A stretch of DNA of 64,000 bases, taken from NCBI RefSeq assembly GCF_001482365.1, contig NZ_CP013254.1, positions 2,666,001-2,730,000 of the forward strand, read 5' to 3'. Positions within the stretch are counted from its first letter, which is position 1, and every line of letters begins with the position of its first letter. This stretch comes from Kocuria flava (GTDB taxonomy: Bacteria; Actinomycetota; Actinomycetes; Actinomycetales; Micrococcaceae). Below are positions 17,014 to 26,456 of the stretch, one piece after another. The notes beneath the pieces are model-generated. The model was given only the letters and a program-made list of their open reading frames with translations, did not search any database and was not told where the DNA came from. Position numbers and translations under genes: made by a program.

Positions 17014-19650
17014 ATGGCTGACAACACGCAGGGCACAGACACGCCCGGGACCACGACCGTGACCGTCCCCGACAAGCCCGTCCTGGAGGGCCTCGAGGAG
17101 AAGTTCTCGGCCCGCTGGCGGGAGGAGGGCACGTTCCGCTTCGACCGCGACACCGAGCGCGCCCAGGTCTACTCGATCGACACCCCGCCCCCGACCGCGT
17201 CGGGCTCGCTGCACGTCGGGCACATGTTCTCCTACACCCAGACCGACGTCGTCGCCCGCTACCGGCGGATGACCGGCAAGAACGTCTTCTACCCCATGGG
17301 CTGGGACGACAACGGCCTGCCGACCGAGCGGCGGGTGCAGAACTACTTCGGCGTGCGCTGCGACCCCACGCTGGCCTACGACCCGGACTACCAGCCCCCG
17401 GCGAAGCCCGCGAAGAACGAGCGGGACTTCGAGCAGGTCTCCCGGCGCAACTTCATCGAGCTGTGCGAGCGCCTCGCCGTCGACGACGAGAAGGTCTTCG
17501 AGGACCTCTTCACCCGCCTGGGCCTGTCCGTGGACTGGGACCTGACCTACCGCACCATCGACGACCACTCCCGGCGGATCGCGCAGAAGGCGTTCCTGGA
17601 CGACCTCGCCGCGGGCAACGCCTACCTCGCCGACGCCCCCACCCTGTGGGACGTCACCTTCCGCACCGCCGTGGCCCAGGCCGAGCTCGAGGACCGGGAG
17701 CGCCCCGGGGCCTACCACCGCGTGGCCTTCGCCCGCCCGGACGGGCAGCCGGTGCACATCGAGACCACCCGCCCCGAGCTGCTGCCCGCCTGCGTGGCCC
17801 TCGTGGCCCACCCCGACGACGAGCGCTACCGGGGCCTGTTCGGGACCACGGTGACCTCCCCGCTGTTCGGCGTCGAGGTGCCGGTCGTGGCCCACCGCCT
17901 GGCCAAGCCGGACAAGGGCTCGGGCATCGCCATGATCTGCACCTTCGGCGACCTCACCGACGTCGTCTGGTGGCGCGAGCTCGACCTGCCGACCCGCCCC
18001 GTGGTCGGGCGCGACGGCCGCATCCTCGCAGAGACCCCCGAGTGGATCCGCGGCGAGGGCCCCGCCGCCGCCTACGCCGAGCTCGCCGGCAAGACCGTGT
18101 TCTCCGCCAAGGAGCGGACCGTGGAGCTGCTGCGCGAGGCCGGCGCCCTCGAGGGCGAGCCGAAGCAGATCGTGCACCCGGTGAACTTCTACGAGAAGGG
18201 CGACAAGCCCCTCGAGGTCGTCACCTCCCGGCAGTGGTACATCCGAAACGGCGGGCGCGACGCCGCCCGCCGCGAGCGCCTGCTCGCCCGCGGCGCCGAG
18301 CTGGCGTGGCACCCGGCGTTCATGAAGGCCCGCTACGACGACTGGGTCGAGGGCCTCAACGGCGACTGGCTGATCTCCCGGCAGCGCTTCTTCGGCGTGC
18401 CGATCCCCGTCTGGTACCCGCTGGACGCCCAGGGCGAGCCCGTCTACGACGAGCCGATCCTGCCCTCGGCCGACCGGCTGCCCGTGGACCCGGCCGCCGA
18501 GCCGGCCCCGGGCCGCGAGGAGTCCGAGCGCGGCCGTCCCGGCGGCTTCACCGGCGACCCGGACGTGCTCGACACCTGGGCCACGTCCTCCCTCAGCCCC
18601 CAGATCGTCACCGGCTGGGCCACCGACCCGGACCTGCACGCGAAGACCTACCCCATGGACCTGCGCCCGCAGGCCCACGAGATCATCCGCACCTGGCTGT
18701 TCTCCTCCGTGGTGCGCGCCGACTCCCTCACGGACTCGCTGCCGTGGAGCGACGCGACGATCTCGGGCTGGGTCCTGGACCCGGACCGGAAGAAGATGTC
18801 CAAGTCCAAGGGCAACGTGGTCGTGCCCACCGACACCCTGGAGAAGTTCGGCTCCGACGCCGTGCGCTACTGGGCGGCCTCCGCCCGGCTCGGCGCGGAC
18901 ACCGCCTTCGACGAGGGGCAGATCAAGATCGGGCGCCGGCTGGCGATCAAGCTGCTCAACGCCTCGAAGTTCGTCCTCGCCCAGGGCGTCACGGAGGCCT
19001 CCGTGCTCGGTGCCGGGGCCGACGCCGGCACGGTCGCCGACCCCCTCGACCGGTCGCTGCTCGCGCGGCTGGCCACGGTCGTGGAGCGGGCCACCGAGGC
19101 GTTCGAGAACTACGAGTACGCCCGCGCCCTGCAGCTGGCGGAATCGTTCTTCTGGACCTTCACCGACGACTACGTCGAGCTGGTCAAGGACCGGGCCTAC
19201 GGCGCCCGCGGGGAGGCCGCCCAGGCCTCCGTGCACGCGGCCCTGGCGACGACGCTGGACGCACTGCTGCGGCTGTTCGCCCCCGTGCTGCCCTTCGCCA
19301 CGGACGAGGTGTGGTCCTGGTGGCGCGCCGGCTCCGTGCACCGGGCCCCGTGGCCGGACGTCGCCGCGCTCGCCCCCCTCGCCGAGGGGGCGGACCCCGA
19401 GCTGCTCACGACCGTGGGCGAGGCCCTCTCCGGACTGCGCAAGGCCAAGTCCGAGGCGAAGGTCAAACAGCGCACCGCCGTGCGCACCGCGGTGATCACC
19501 GGCTCCGCCGAGGAGGTCGCCCGGCTCGAGGCGGGTCTGGGCGACCTGCGCGCCGCCGGCAACGCCGCCGAGCTGCGGCTGGAGGCCGGTGAGGCCGGGG
19601 TGGGCGTGCGCGACGTCGAGCTCGCCCCCGCCGAGGAGCCCGTCCGCTGA
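17014..19650 (+). CDS. valS: Valyl-tRNA synthetase
   Basis: Charges tRNA-Val. The 878-residue class I enzyme has HVGH at 67-70, the GWDDNGLPTERR connection, and KMSKS at 594-598, followed by the anticodon-binding helical domain and a C-terminal segment with LRKAKSEAKVKQRTAV. The start at 17014 (MADNTQGTDTPG) has no clear ribosome site; a GAGACT hexamer ends 8 nt upstream, so it may be leaderless. It is transcribed away from the SDR gene and ends before a strong bidirectional terminator. Confidence 0.97.
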   Translation: MADNTQGTDTPGTTTVTVPDKPVLEGLEEKFSARWREEGTFRFDRDTERAQVYSIDTPPPTASGSLHVGHMFSYTQTDVVARYRRMTGKNVFYPMGWDDNGLPTERRVQNYFGVRCDPTLAYDPDYQPPAKPAKNERDFEQVSRRNFIELCERLAVDDEKVFEDLFTRLGLSVDWDLTYRTIDDHSRRIAQKAFLDDLAAGNAYLADAPTLWDVTFRTAVAQAELEDRERPGAYHRVAFARPDGQPVHIETTRPELLPACVALVAHPDDERYRGLFGTTVTSPLFGVEVPVVAHRLAKPDKGSGIAMICTFGDLTDVVWWRELDLPTRPVVGRDGRILAETPEWIRGEGPAAAYAELAGKTVFSAKERTVELLREAGALEGEPKQIVHPVNFYEKGDKPLEVVTSRQWYIRNGGRDAARRERLLARGAELAWHPAFMKARYDDWVEGLNGDWLISRQRFFGVPIPVWYPLDAQGEPVYDEPILPSADRLPVDPAAEPAPGREESERGRPGGFTGDPDVLDTWATSSLSPQIVTGWATDPDLHAKTYPMDLRPQAHEIIRTWLFSSVVRADSLTDSLPWSDATISGWVLDPDRKKMSKSKGNVVVPTDTLEKFGSDAVRYWAASARLGADTAFDEGQIKIGRRLAIKLLNASKFVLAQGVTEASVLGAGADAGTVADPLDRSLLARLATVVERATEAFENYEYARALQLAESFFWTFTDDYVELVKDRAYGARGEAAQASVHAALATTLDALLRLFAPVLPFATDEVWSWWRAGSVHRAPWPDVAALAPLAEGADPELLTTVGEALSGLRKAKSEAKVKQRTAVRTAVITGSAEEVARLEAGLGDLRAAGNAAELRLEAGEAGVGVRDVELAPAEEPVR

Positions 19651-19708
19651 CGGGCGCGCCGTCCCGGGGCCGCGCGTCCCGGGACGACGCCCTCCCGGCA
19701 CGCCCCGG

Positions 19709-19758
19709 GCACGACGAGGGCCCGGCCGCTCACGGGAGCGGCCGGGCCCTCGTCGTGC
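19709..19758. terminator. Bidirectional terminator between valS and DsbA-like gene
   Basis: Perfect 23-bp inverted repeat (GCACGACGAGGGCCCGG... and complement) with a 4-nt loop, between two convergent genes. Confidence 0.85.
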
Positions 19759-19784
19759 CGGCGGACGGGTGCCCGGCGGGCGCC

Positions 19785-20390
19785 TCAGTCGAAGATCGGG
19801 TCGACCGTGCGGGAGCGCTTGAGCTCGAAGAACCCGGGGTAGCTCGCCAGGGCCACGGCGCCGTCGAACACGCGCCCGGCCTCCTCGCCCGTGGGCGCCG
19901 GGGAGAGCACGGGCCCGAAGAAGGCGGTCCCGTTGACGGCGATCACCGGGGTCCCGACGTCGTCGCCCACGCGGTCCTGGGCCTCGCGCTGGGCGGCGCG
20001 CACGAGGTCGTCCCAGCGCTCGTCCCCGGCGGCCTCCGCGAGCTCGGCGGGCAGCCCGACCTCGGCCAGGGACTCGGCGATCACCACTGCGAAGTCCTTC
20101 TGCCCGCCCGGGTGGATGCGGGTGCCCATGGCGTCGTAGAGCGCCTTGACGCACGCCGGGCCGTGCTGTTCGCGGGCGGCGACCAGCACGCGCACCGGGC
20201 CCCACGCCGAGCGCAGGAAGCGCTTGTAGCCCTCCGGCAGCTCGTCGCGGCCCTCGTTGAGCGCGGCCAGGGACATGATCCGCCACTCCACCTCGACGTC
20301 GCGGACCGTCTCCACCTCGAGCATCCAGCGCGAGGTCATCCACGCCCAGGGGCACGCGGGGTCGAACCAGAACTCCACCTTCTCAGCCAT
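19785..20390 (-). CDS. DsbA-family thiol protein (mycothiol-dependent nitroreductase-like)
   Basis: Cytoplasmic 201-residue protein of the DsbA/2-hydroxychromene isomerase fold, resembling M. tuberculosis Rv2466c, a mycothiol-dependent reductase that activates nitro drugs. The active-site region reads FWFDPACPWAWMTSRWMLEV: the first cysteine of CxxC is kept but the second is Ala (CPWA). A cis-Pro loop is present as VGTPVIAVNG. No signal peptide. The missing second cysteine suggests a monothiol mechanism with mycothiol. The family match is recognition; the exact activity is inferred. Confidence 0.82.
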   Translation of the reverse strand: MAEKVEFWFDPACPWAWMTSRWMLEVETVRDVEVEWRIMSLAALNEGRDELPEGYKRFLRSAWGPVRVLVAAREQHGPACVKALYDAMGTRIHPGGQKDFAVVIAESLAEVGLPAELAEAAGDERWDDLVRAAQREAQDRVGDDVGTPVIAVNGTAFFGPVLSPAPTGEEAGRVFDGAVALASYPGFFELKRSRTVDPIFD

Positions 20391-20455
20391 CCGTCATCCT
20401 CTCGTCGATCGGTCCCCGCCGGGCCGGCGGGGCCTCCGGGGAGTACAGCCGGGGC

Positions 20456-21751
<1,296 letters not shown>

Positions 21752-21829
21752 GAATGAAGTCCTCTGGTCAGGGTACGGAGGTCCTCGACCCAGGATAGGC
21801 GAGGACCGGGGAGGCGCCCAACACCGCGA

Positions 21830-21874
21830 CGCCCCGGGGCGCGGCGACCGCTCGGGTCGCCGCGCCCCGGGGCG
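21830..21874 (-). terminator. Terminator hairpin between clpP2 and clpX
   Basis: Perfect 20-bp inverted repeat CGCCCCGGGGCGCGGCGACC with a short loop, 17 bp past the clpP2 stop. It would uncouple clpX from clpP1-clpP2 transcription. Confidence 0.75.
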
Positions 21875-21890
21875 AAGGCCGTCCGGCCGG

Positions 21891-22568
21891 TCAGCGGGTG
21901 ACGGTCGCGGGCTTGTTCGCCTTGCGCGACTCGAGGACGTGGTCCACGATGCCGTACTCCTTGGCGGCCGCTGCGGTGAGGATCTTGTCGCGCTCGATGT
22001 CGCGGTTGACCTCCTCGGCGGTCTTGCCGGAGTGCAGCGCCAGGGTCTCCTCGAGCCACTCGCGCATGCGCATGATCTCGTTGGCCTGGATCTCGATGTC
22101 CGAGGCCTGCCCGCCGCCCTGGCCGGACATCGCCGGCTGGTGGATGAGCACGCGGGCGTTGGGCAGCGCCAGGCGCTTGCCCGGGGTCCCGCCGGCCAGC
22201 AGCACGGCCGCCGCGGAGGCGGCCTGGCCCAGGCACACCGTCTGGATCTCGGGACGGATGTACTGCATGGTGTCGTAGATCGCGGTCATCGCCGTGAACG
22301 ACCCGCCCGGGGAGTTGATGTACATCGTGATGTCCCGGTCGGCGTCCTGCGCCTCGAGCACCAGCAGCTGGGCCATGACGTCGTCGGCCGAGGCGTCGTC
22401 GACCTGGACGCCCAGGAAGATGATGCGGTCCTCGAACAGCTTGGTGTAGGGGTTCTGCCGGCGGTAGCCGTACGGGGTGCGCTCCTCGAAGTCGGGCAGC
22501 ACGTAGCGGCTGGTCGGCAGGGCGGCGGCGGAGCCGGCCGTGGACGTCGGTCCGTGGGTGGTGATCAT
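21891..22568 (-). CDS. clpP2: ClpP2 protease subunit
   Basis: Serine peptidase ring subunit. The 225-residue protein has the catalytic Ser118 in GQAASAA and His143 in LIHQP, with the oxyanion strand MYINSPGGSFTAM. Actinobacteria make a mixed ClpP1P2 tetradecamer; this longer-N-terminus, VQVDDASADDVMAQ version is the second subunit. It lies 55 bp downstream of clpP1 and is probably co-transcribed with it. Confidence 0.96.
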   Translation of the reverse strand: MITTHGPTSTAGSAAALPTSRYVLPDFEERTPYGYRRQNPYTKLFEDRIIFLGVQVDDASADDVMAQLLVLEAQDADRDITMYINSPGGSFTAMTAIYDTMQYIRPEIQTVCLGQAASAAAVLLAGGTPGKRLALPNARVLIHQPAMSGQGGGQASDIEIQANEIMRMREWLEETLALHSGKTAEEVNRDIERDKILTAAAAKEYGIVDHVLESRKANKPATVTR

Positions 22569-22623
22569 CGTCCTCTTCCTCGAAGGTCTCGGGTGTGCTG
22601 CCGGGCGTGCGGGAGGCCCGGCG

Positions 22624-23301
22624 CTACTGCTGGTCGTCCTGGCGGTCCTGGTCCTTCATCGTGCCGCCGCCGCCGGCCATGGCCCCGGCCGAGCTGGCGA
22701 TGTGGTCGAAGAAGCCGTACTCGAGGCCGCGCTGGGCGTCGAACCAGTTGTCCCGGTCGTTGTCGCGCAGGATGGTCTCCAGGCTCTGGCCCGTCTGCTC
22801 GGCGGTCAGCTCGGCCAGGCGGTGCTTCATCGACAGGATCAGCTCCGCCTGGACCTTGATGTCGGAGGCGGTCCCGCCCATGCCGCCGGAGGGCTGGTGC
22901 ATGAGGATCCGGGCGTTGGGCGTCGCGTAGCGCTTGCCCTTGGTGCCGGAGGACAGCAGGAACTGGCCCATGGACGCGGCCAGGCCGGTGGCGACCGTGA
23001 CGACGTCGTTGGGGATCAGCTGCATGGTGTCGTAGATGGCCATGCCCGCGGTGACGGAGCCGCCCGGGGAGTTGATGTAGAGGAAGATGTCCGCCTGCGG
23101 GTCCTCCGCCGAGAGCAGGAGCATCTGCGAGCAGATGAGGTTGGCGTTGTCGTCGCGCACCTCCGAGCCCAGCCAGATGATCCGCTCCTTCAGGAGCCGG
23201 TTGTAGACGAAGTCGTCCTGGGCGCCCACCACGGTGGTGCCCTGCATGCGCGGCGCGGAGGAGCGGGGGGAGCCGGAGAACGGCTCGTGAGCGGAGGTCA
23301 T
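22624..23301 (-). CDS. clpP1: ClpP1 protease subunit
   Basis: First ring subunit of the ClpP1P2 protease. The 225 residues carry LYINSPGGSVTAGMAIYDTM, Ser110 in GLAASMGQ and His135 in LMHQPSGGMGG. ATG at 23301 has AGGAAAGAGG upstream, so it is preferred to starts further up the open frame. The C-terminus ends in a flexible Gly/Asp/Gln tail. Upstream, on the minus strand, TAGTGT near 23356 is a possible -10 box. Gene order tig-clpP1-clpP2-clpX is the usual proteostasis cluster. Confidence 0.96.
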   Translation of the reverse strand: MTSAHEPFSGSPRSSAPRMQGTTVVGAQDDFVYNRLLKERIIWLGSEVRDDNANLICSQMLLLSAEDPQADIFLYINSPGGSVTAGMAIYDTMQLIPNDVVTVATGLAASMGQFLLSSGTKGKRYATPNARILMHQPSGGMGGTASDIKVQAELILSMKHRLAELTAEQTGQSLETILRDNDRDNWFDAQRGLEYGFFDHIASSAGAMAGGGGTMKDQDRQDDQQ

Positions 23302-23433
23302 GGGACGATACCTCTTTCCTGCGTGGGGTCCGGTGGGATCTCTGAGACAGCACACTAGTGCCCGCCCCGTCCCGGCCCCCGCCCCCGGCGGGGTTGTTCG
23401 CTGATGGCGCATGGTGCCCGGCCCCCGGCCACG

Positions 23434-23480
23434 GACGAGGGCGCCGCCGTCCCCTGCTCGGGAACGACGGCGCCCTCGTC
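23434..23480 (-). terminator. Terminator hairpin downstream of tig
   Basis: Inverted repeat with arms GACGAGGGCGCCGCCGT and complement, 31 bp past the tig stop, separating tig from clpP1. Confidence 0.7.
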
Positions 23481-23511
23481 GCGTGCCGCCCGGTGCGGGC
23501 GGCTCAGCGGG

Positions 23512-24948
23512 TCACTTCGCGGAGTCGGCGCTGTCCGCGGACTCGGCGGAGTCGGCCGACTCGGGCGAGTCGGCGGACTCCGGGGACTCGGCGGAGCCGT
23601 CCTCGGCGCCCGGGGTCGGGGCGGCGGTGGTCTCCTCGGGAGCCGGCTCACCGGCCTCCTCGCCCTGGGGGCTGACGAAGGAGGACAGGTCCACGGCGTT
23701 GCCCTCGGTGTCGGTGACGGTCGCGTACTCCAGCACCTTGGCCAGGGCCTTGCGGCGGCGCACCTCGCCGACCATCATCCCGGCCTGCCCGGAGGAGTCC
23801 AGCAGCTGCGCGAACTGGTTGGGGTCCATGCCGTACTGCTGGGACATGCTGATGATGTAGTCGATCAGCTCGGACTGCTCGACGCCGATCTCCTCGGCCT
23901 CCGCGACCGCGTCCAGCACGATCTCGTTGCGGAACGCGGACTCGGCGTTGCGGCGGACCTCGTCGCGGTGCTCCGCGGTGTCGTGGTCGGCCTCGGCCTG
24001 CGGGTTGTCGAAGTGCTGGGTGATCTGCTCCTCGATCACGGACTCCGGCACGGGGACCTCGACCATCTCGATCAGCTTCTCGAGGACCTTGTCGCGGGCC
24101 TCGACGCCCTGGTCGACCACGGAGGACTCGGCGGCCTGCTTCTTCAGGTCGGCCTTGAGCTCCTCGATGGTGTCGAACTCGGAGGCGAGCTGGGCGAACT
24201 CGTCGTCGGCCTCGGGCAGCTCGCGCTCCTTGACGGCGGTGACCTCGACCTTGACGGTCGCCTTCTCGCCGCTGTGCTCGCCGCCGGCGAGCGTCGTCTC
24301 GAAGGTGGCGTCCTCGCCGGCGGACAGGCCGGTGATGGCCTCGTCCATGCCGTCGAGCATGGTCCCGGCGCCCACCTGGTAGGACAGGTCGTTGGCGGCG
24401 TCGACCTCCTCGCCGTCGATGAGGGCCTGCAGGTTCAGGGTCACGAAGTCGCCCTCGGCGGCCGGGCGGTCCACGGTCTTGAGGGTGCCGAAGCGGGCGC
24501 GCAGCTCGTCCAGGGCGTTCTGCTCGTCCTCGGCGGAGGCCTCGCGGGCCTCGACCTCAACGGCCAGGCCCTTGTAGTCGGGCAGCTCGATCTCGGGGCG
24601 CACGGTGACGTCGATCTCGACCTTGGCGTCGGCCTCGCGGGCGCTCTCCTCCGGCTTGGCCAGGACCTCGACCTTCGGCTGGGTCAGCGGGGTGATCTCG
24701 TTCTCGGCGAGCGCCTGCTGGAAGAAGGTGTTGAGGCCCTCGTTGAGCGCGTTCTCGACGACGAAGTCGTAGCCGACGCGCTGGTCGATCAGGCGCGCGG
24801 GCACCTTGCCGCGGCGGAAGCCCGGGACCTGGATCTGCTCGGCGAGCGACTTGTAGGTCTGGTCGATGAACGGCTTGAGTTCCGCGAACGGGACGTCGAC
24901 CACGATCTTGACCTGGGTCGGGTTGAGTTTCTCGACGGCGCTCTTCAC
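23512..24948 (-). CDS. tig: Trigger factor
   Basis: Ribosome-bound folding chaperone and peptidyl-prolyl isomerase. The 478-residue protein starts with the ribosome-binding domain containing the GFRRGKVP signature, then the FKBP-type PPIase (EGDFVTLNLQALIDGEEV ... YQVGAGTMLDGMDEAI) and the C-terminal helical domain. After about residue 430 comes an acidic tail with SADSPESADSAES-type repeats, as found in several actinobacterial homologues. The GTG at 24948 is fixed by AGGAG 8 nt upstream. tRNA-Pro is 105 bp upstream on the same strand. Confidence 0.97.
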   Translation of the reverse strand: MKSAVEKLNPTQVKIVVDVPFAELKPFIDQTYKSLAEQIQVPGFRRGKVPARLIDQRVGYDFVVENALNEGLNTFFQQALAENEITPLTQPKVEVLAKPEESAREADAKVEIDVTVRPEIELPDYKGLAVEVEAREASAEDEQNALDELRARFGTLKTVDRPAAEGDFVTLNLQALIDGEEVDAANDLSYQVGAGTMLDGMDEAITGLSAGEDATFETTLAGGEHSGEKATVKVEVTAVKERELPEADDEFAQLASEFDTIEELKADLKKQAAESSVVDQGVEARDKVLEKLIEMVEVPVPESVIEEQITQHFDNPQAEADHDTAEHRDEVRRNAESAFRNEIVLDAVAEAEEIGVEQSELIDYIISMSQQYGMDPNQFAQLLDSSGQAGMMVGEVRRRKALAKVLEYATVTDTEGNAVDLSSFVSPQGEEAGEPAPEETTAAPTPGAEDGSAESPESADSPESADSAESADSADSAK

Positions 24949-25052
24949 TCGCTGTACTCCTGGTGGTAGTCGGTTGGATGTGCTCTGGACCGCGCGGCGG
25001 TCCGGACAGTCAGAAAGCAGCTGCCCAGCTGGGCCGGGCAACCGCTCCAACG

Positions 25053-25125
25053 TCGGGGCGACAGGACTCGAACCTGCGATCTCCTGCTCCCAAAGCAGGC
25101 GCGCTAGCCACTACGCTACGCCCCG
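25053..25125 (-). tRNA. tRNA-Pro (anticodon UGG)
   Basis: A 73-nt cloverleaf: acceptor CGGGGCG/CGCCCCG with discriminator A, anticodon stem CCTGC/GCAGG around loop TTTGGGA, and T-loop TTCGAGT. CCA is not encoded. A TAGACT box on the minus strand at 25182-25187 could be its -10, giving a ~50-nt 5' leader. Confidence 0.97.
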
Positions 25126-25286
25126 GTTCCTGCAGCCTGCGCTGCGACCGCGTGGCCCGGCGCTCGGCACGGACCACGGGGAGTCTACCGGTAGCCCGGA
25201 CCGGGCCGCGACCTGACCCGCCCGCCGTCGCCCGTTCCCGCCGGGCCGTGAGCGCGCACGGGAGGCCCGCCGGGACGGACGGGAAT

Positions 25287-25316
25287 TTGACACCGCGCCC
25301 GCCGCGCCGGTTAATG
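25287..25316 (+). promoter_or_regulatory. Promoter of tRNA-Gly
   Basis: TTGACA at 25287-25292 and TTAATG at 25311-25316, 18-bp spacer, ending 15 bp before the tRNA. This is one of the best -35 boxes in the window, as expected for a stable RNA. Confidence 0.65.
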
Positions 25317-25331
25317 AAGAGGCACCCGCAC

Positions 25332-25402
25332 GGGGATGTAGCTCAATGGTAGAGCCTCAGTCTTCCAAACTGATTACGCGGGTTCGATTCCCGTCATCCC
25401 CT
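25332..25402 (+). tRNA. tRNA-Gly (anticodon UCC)
   Basis: A 71-nt cloverleaf: acceptor GGGGATG/CATCCCC, anticodon stem TCAGT/ACTGA around loop CTTCCAA, T-loop TTCGATT, discriminator T. CCA is not encoded. It is followed 27 bp later by the array of 71-bp hairpin repeats. Confidence 0.97.
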
Positions 25403-25429
25403 CCCCCGCCCGGTACACCGGGCCCCGAG

Positions 25430-25819
25430 CGCCCCGGTCCCGCTGGACCGGGGCGCTCCTCCCGTTCCGGCTTCGTCGGCCCCGCCCCCGCACCGACCTC
25501 CGCCCCGGTCCGGCTGGACCGGGGCGCTCGCCCCGTTCCGGCTTCGTCGGCCCCGCCCCCGCACCGACCTCCGCCCCGGTCCGGCTGGACCGGGGCGCTC
25601 GCCCCGTTCCGGCTTCGTCGGCCCCGCCCCCGCACCGACCTCCGCCCCGGTCCGGCTGGACCGGGGCGCTCGCCCCGTTCCGGCTTCGTCGGCCCCGCCC
25701 CCGCACCGACCTCCGCCCCGGTCCGGCTGGACCGGGGCGCTCGCCCCGTTCCGGCTTCGTCGGCCCCGCCCCCGCACCGACCTCCGCCCCGGTCCGGCTG
25801 GACCGGGGCGCTCGCCCCT
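25430..25819 (+). repeat. Tandem 71-bp repeat: five full copies plus a partial sixth, each with a terminator-like hairpin
   Basis: Copies start at 25430, 25501, 25572, 25643, 25714 and 25785 (truncated at about 25819). Copies 2-5 look identical; copy 1 has a few differences. Every copy contains CCCCGGTCC-GGCT-GGACCGGGG, a perfect stem with a 4-nt loop, resembling the hairpin after tRNA-Arg at 37738. 71 is not a multiple of 3 and neither strand has credible coding use, so the open frames across it are by-products of the repeat. The likely origin is amplification of the tRNA-Gly terminator; function unknown. Confidence 0.9.
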
Positions 25820-25945
25820 TTGCAACCCCGCTGGCCCCGGGCCTTCACACCTGACGCCCCGGTCCCTGGGTGCACGGTGGTCCAGTCTTCCGGTGATCCG
25901 CTGCGCTCGGTCCGCGGTCTCCACCCCCGTCCCGCCACCACTGAC

Positions 25946-26017
25946 GCCGAGCCCCCTCTGGTCCGGCATTTCCCCCGTCGCGCAACGGGGGAAATGCCGG
26001 ACCAGAGGGGGCTCGGC
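25946..26017. repeat. Perfect 72-bp palindrome (33-bp arms, 6-nt loop)
   Basis: The left arm GCCGAGCCCCCTCTGGTCCG... at 25946-25978 is exactly complementary to 25985-26017. It contains an AT-richer centre (GGCATTTCCC) unlike the surrounding sequence. It is far longer than the terminators elsewhere here, and no gene ends next to it. Its right arm merges into the first unit of the 52-bp array. Confidence 0.9.
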
Positions 26018-26318
26018 CGCTGGAATGGGGAATCGACGTGAGGACCTGCGCCGGGCAGGGGGACTCGACGGCAGCCCGGTAACAGCTATGGGGACTCGGC
26101 CGTCGACAGGGGGATTCGGCGACAGCACCCGCGATGGTCGTGGGGACTCGGCGGTCGACGTGGGAACCCAGCGGCGACCCCTGCGGCAGGCACGGGAGCT
26201 CGACTGCCCGGGTGGGGGCGCGGCGCCAGCCCCCTGCAGCGGGCTTGGGGGCTCGGCTGTTCACCTGGGGACTCGGCGACAGCACCCGCAATGGTCGTGG
26301 GGACTCGGCGGTCAGGTG
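26006..26318 (+). repeat. Degenerate 52-bp tandem array built on the motif TGGGGACTCGGC
   Basis: Twelve motif copies start at 26006, 26026, 26058, 26089, 26109, 26141, 26161, 26193, 26213, 26246, 26266 and 26298. Spacing alternates 20 and 31-33 bp, so the unit is about 52 bp with two motif copies; one unit (26058-26088) is shortened to 31 bp. Units at 26089 and 26246 are nearly identical over about 48 bp. No coding role is supported. The rest of the interval from 25820 to 26456 shows nothing else I can identify apart from the palindrome and the methyltransferase promoter. Confidence 0.75.
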
Positions 26319-26444
26319 CCGCCGACGGGCGCGGGGTCCGGCGGAACGCGGTGCCGCGGCGGAGCTGCCACGGCGGGGTACCGCGGCCCGGGGCCGCGGC
26401 CCGGGGACAGCGCGGTGCCCGGGACACCGGGGGCGGACCGGGCG

Positions 26445-26450
26445 TATCCT
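26445..26450 (+). promoter_or_regulatory. -10 box of leaderless methyltransferase gene
   Basis: TATCCT with its last T exactly 7 nt before the ATG at 26457; no ribosome site. Confidence 0.5.
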
Positions 26451-26456
26451 GCCGCC

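Noticed and set aside
16087..20355. A 1422-residue minus-strand frame that spans valS and the SDR gene
   Set aside because: Only the SDR end of it is real; the part opposite valS is shadow.
25346..26041. Open frames across the 71-bp repeats that would encode repetitive Pro/Gly/Arg proteins
   Set aside because: The period is not a multiple of three, the frame changes each copy, no ribosome site or -10 box fits, and the repeat is explained by its hairpin.
25430..26320. Insertion sequence, integron or CRISPR explanation for the repeat block
   Set aside because: No transposase or integrase gene, no target duplication, and repeats are tandem without variable spacers of uniform length.
25893..26456. 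N-terminal extension of the methyltransferase through the 52-bp array
   Set aside because: The -10 box TATCCT 7 nt before ATG 26457 and the start of recognisable sequence there argue for the short form.
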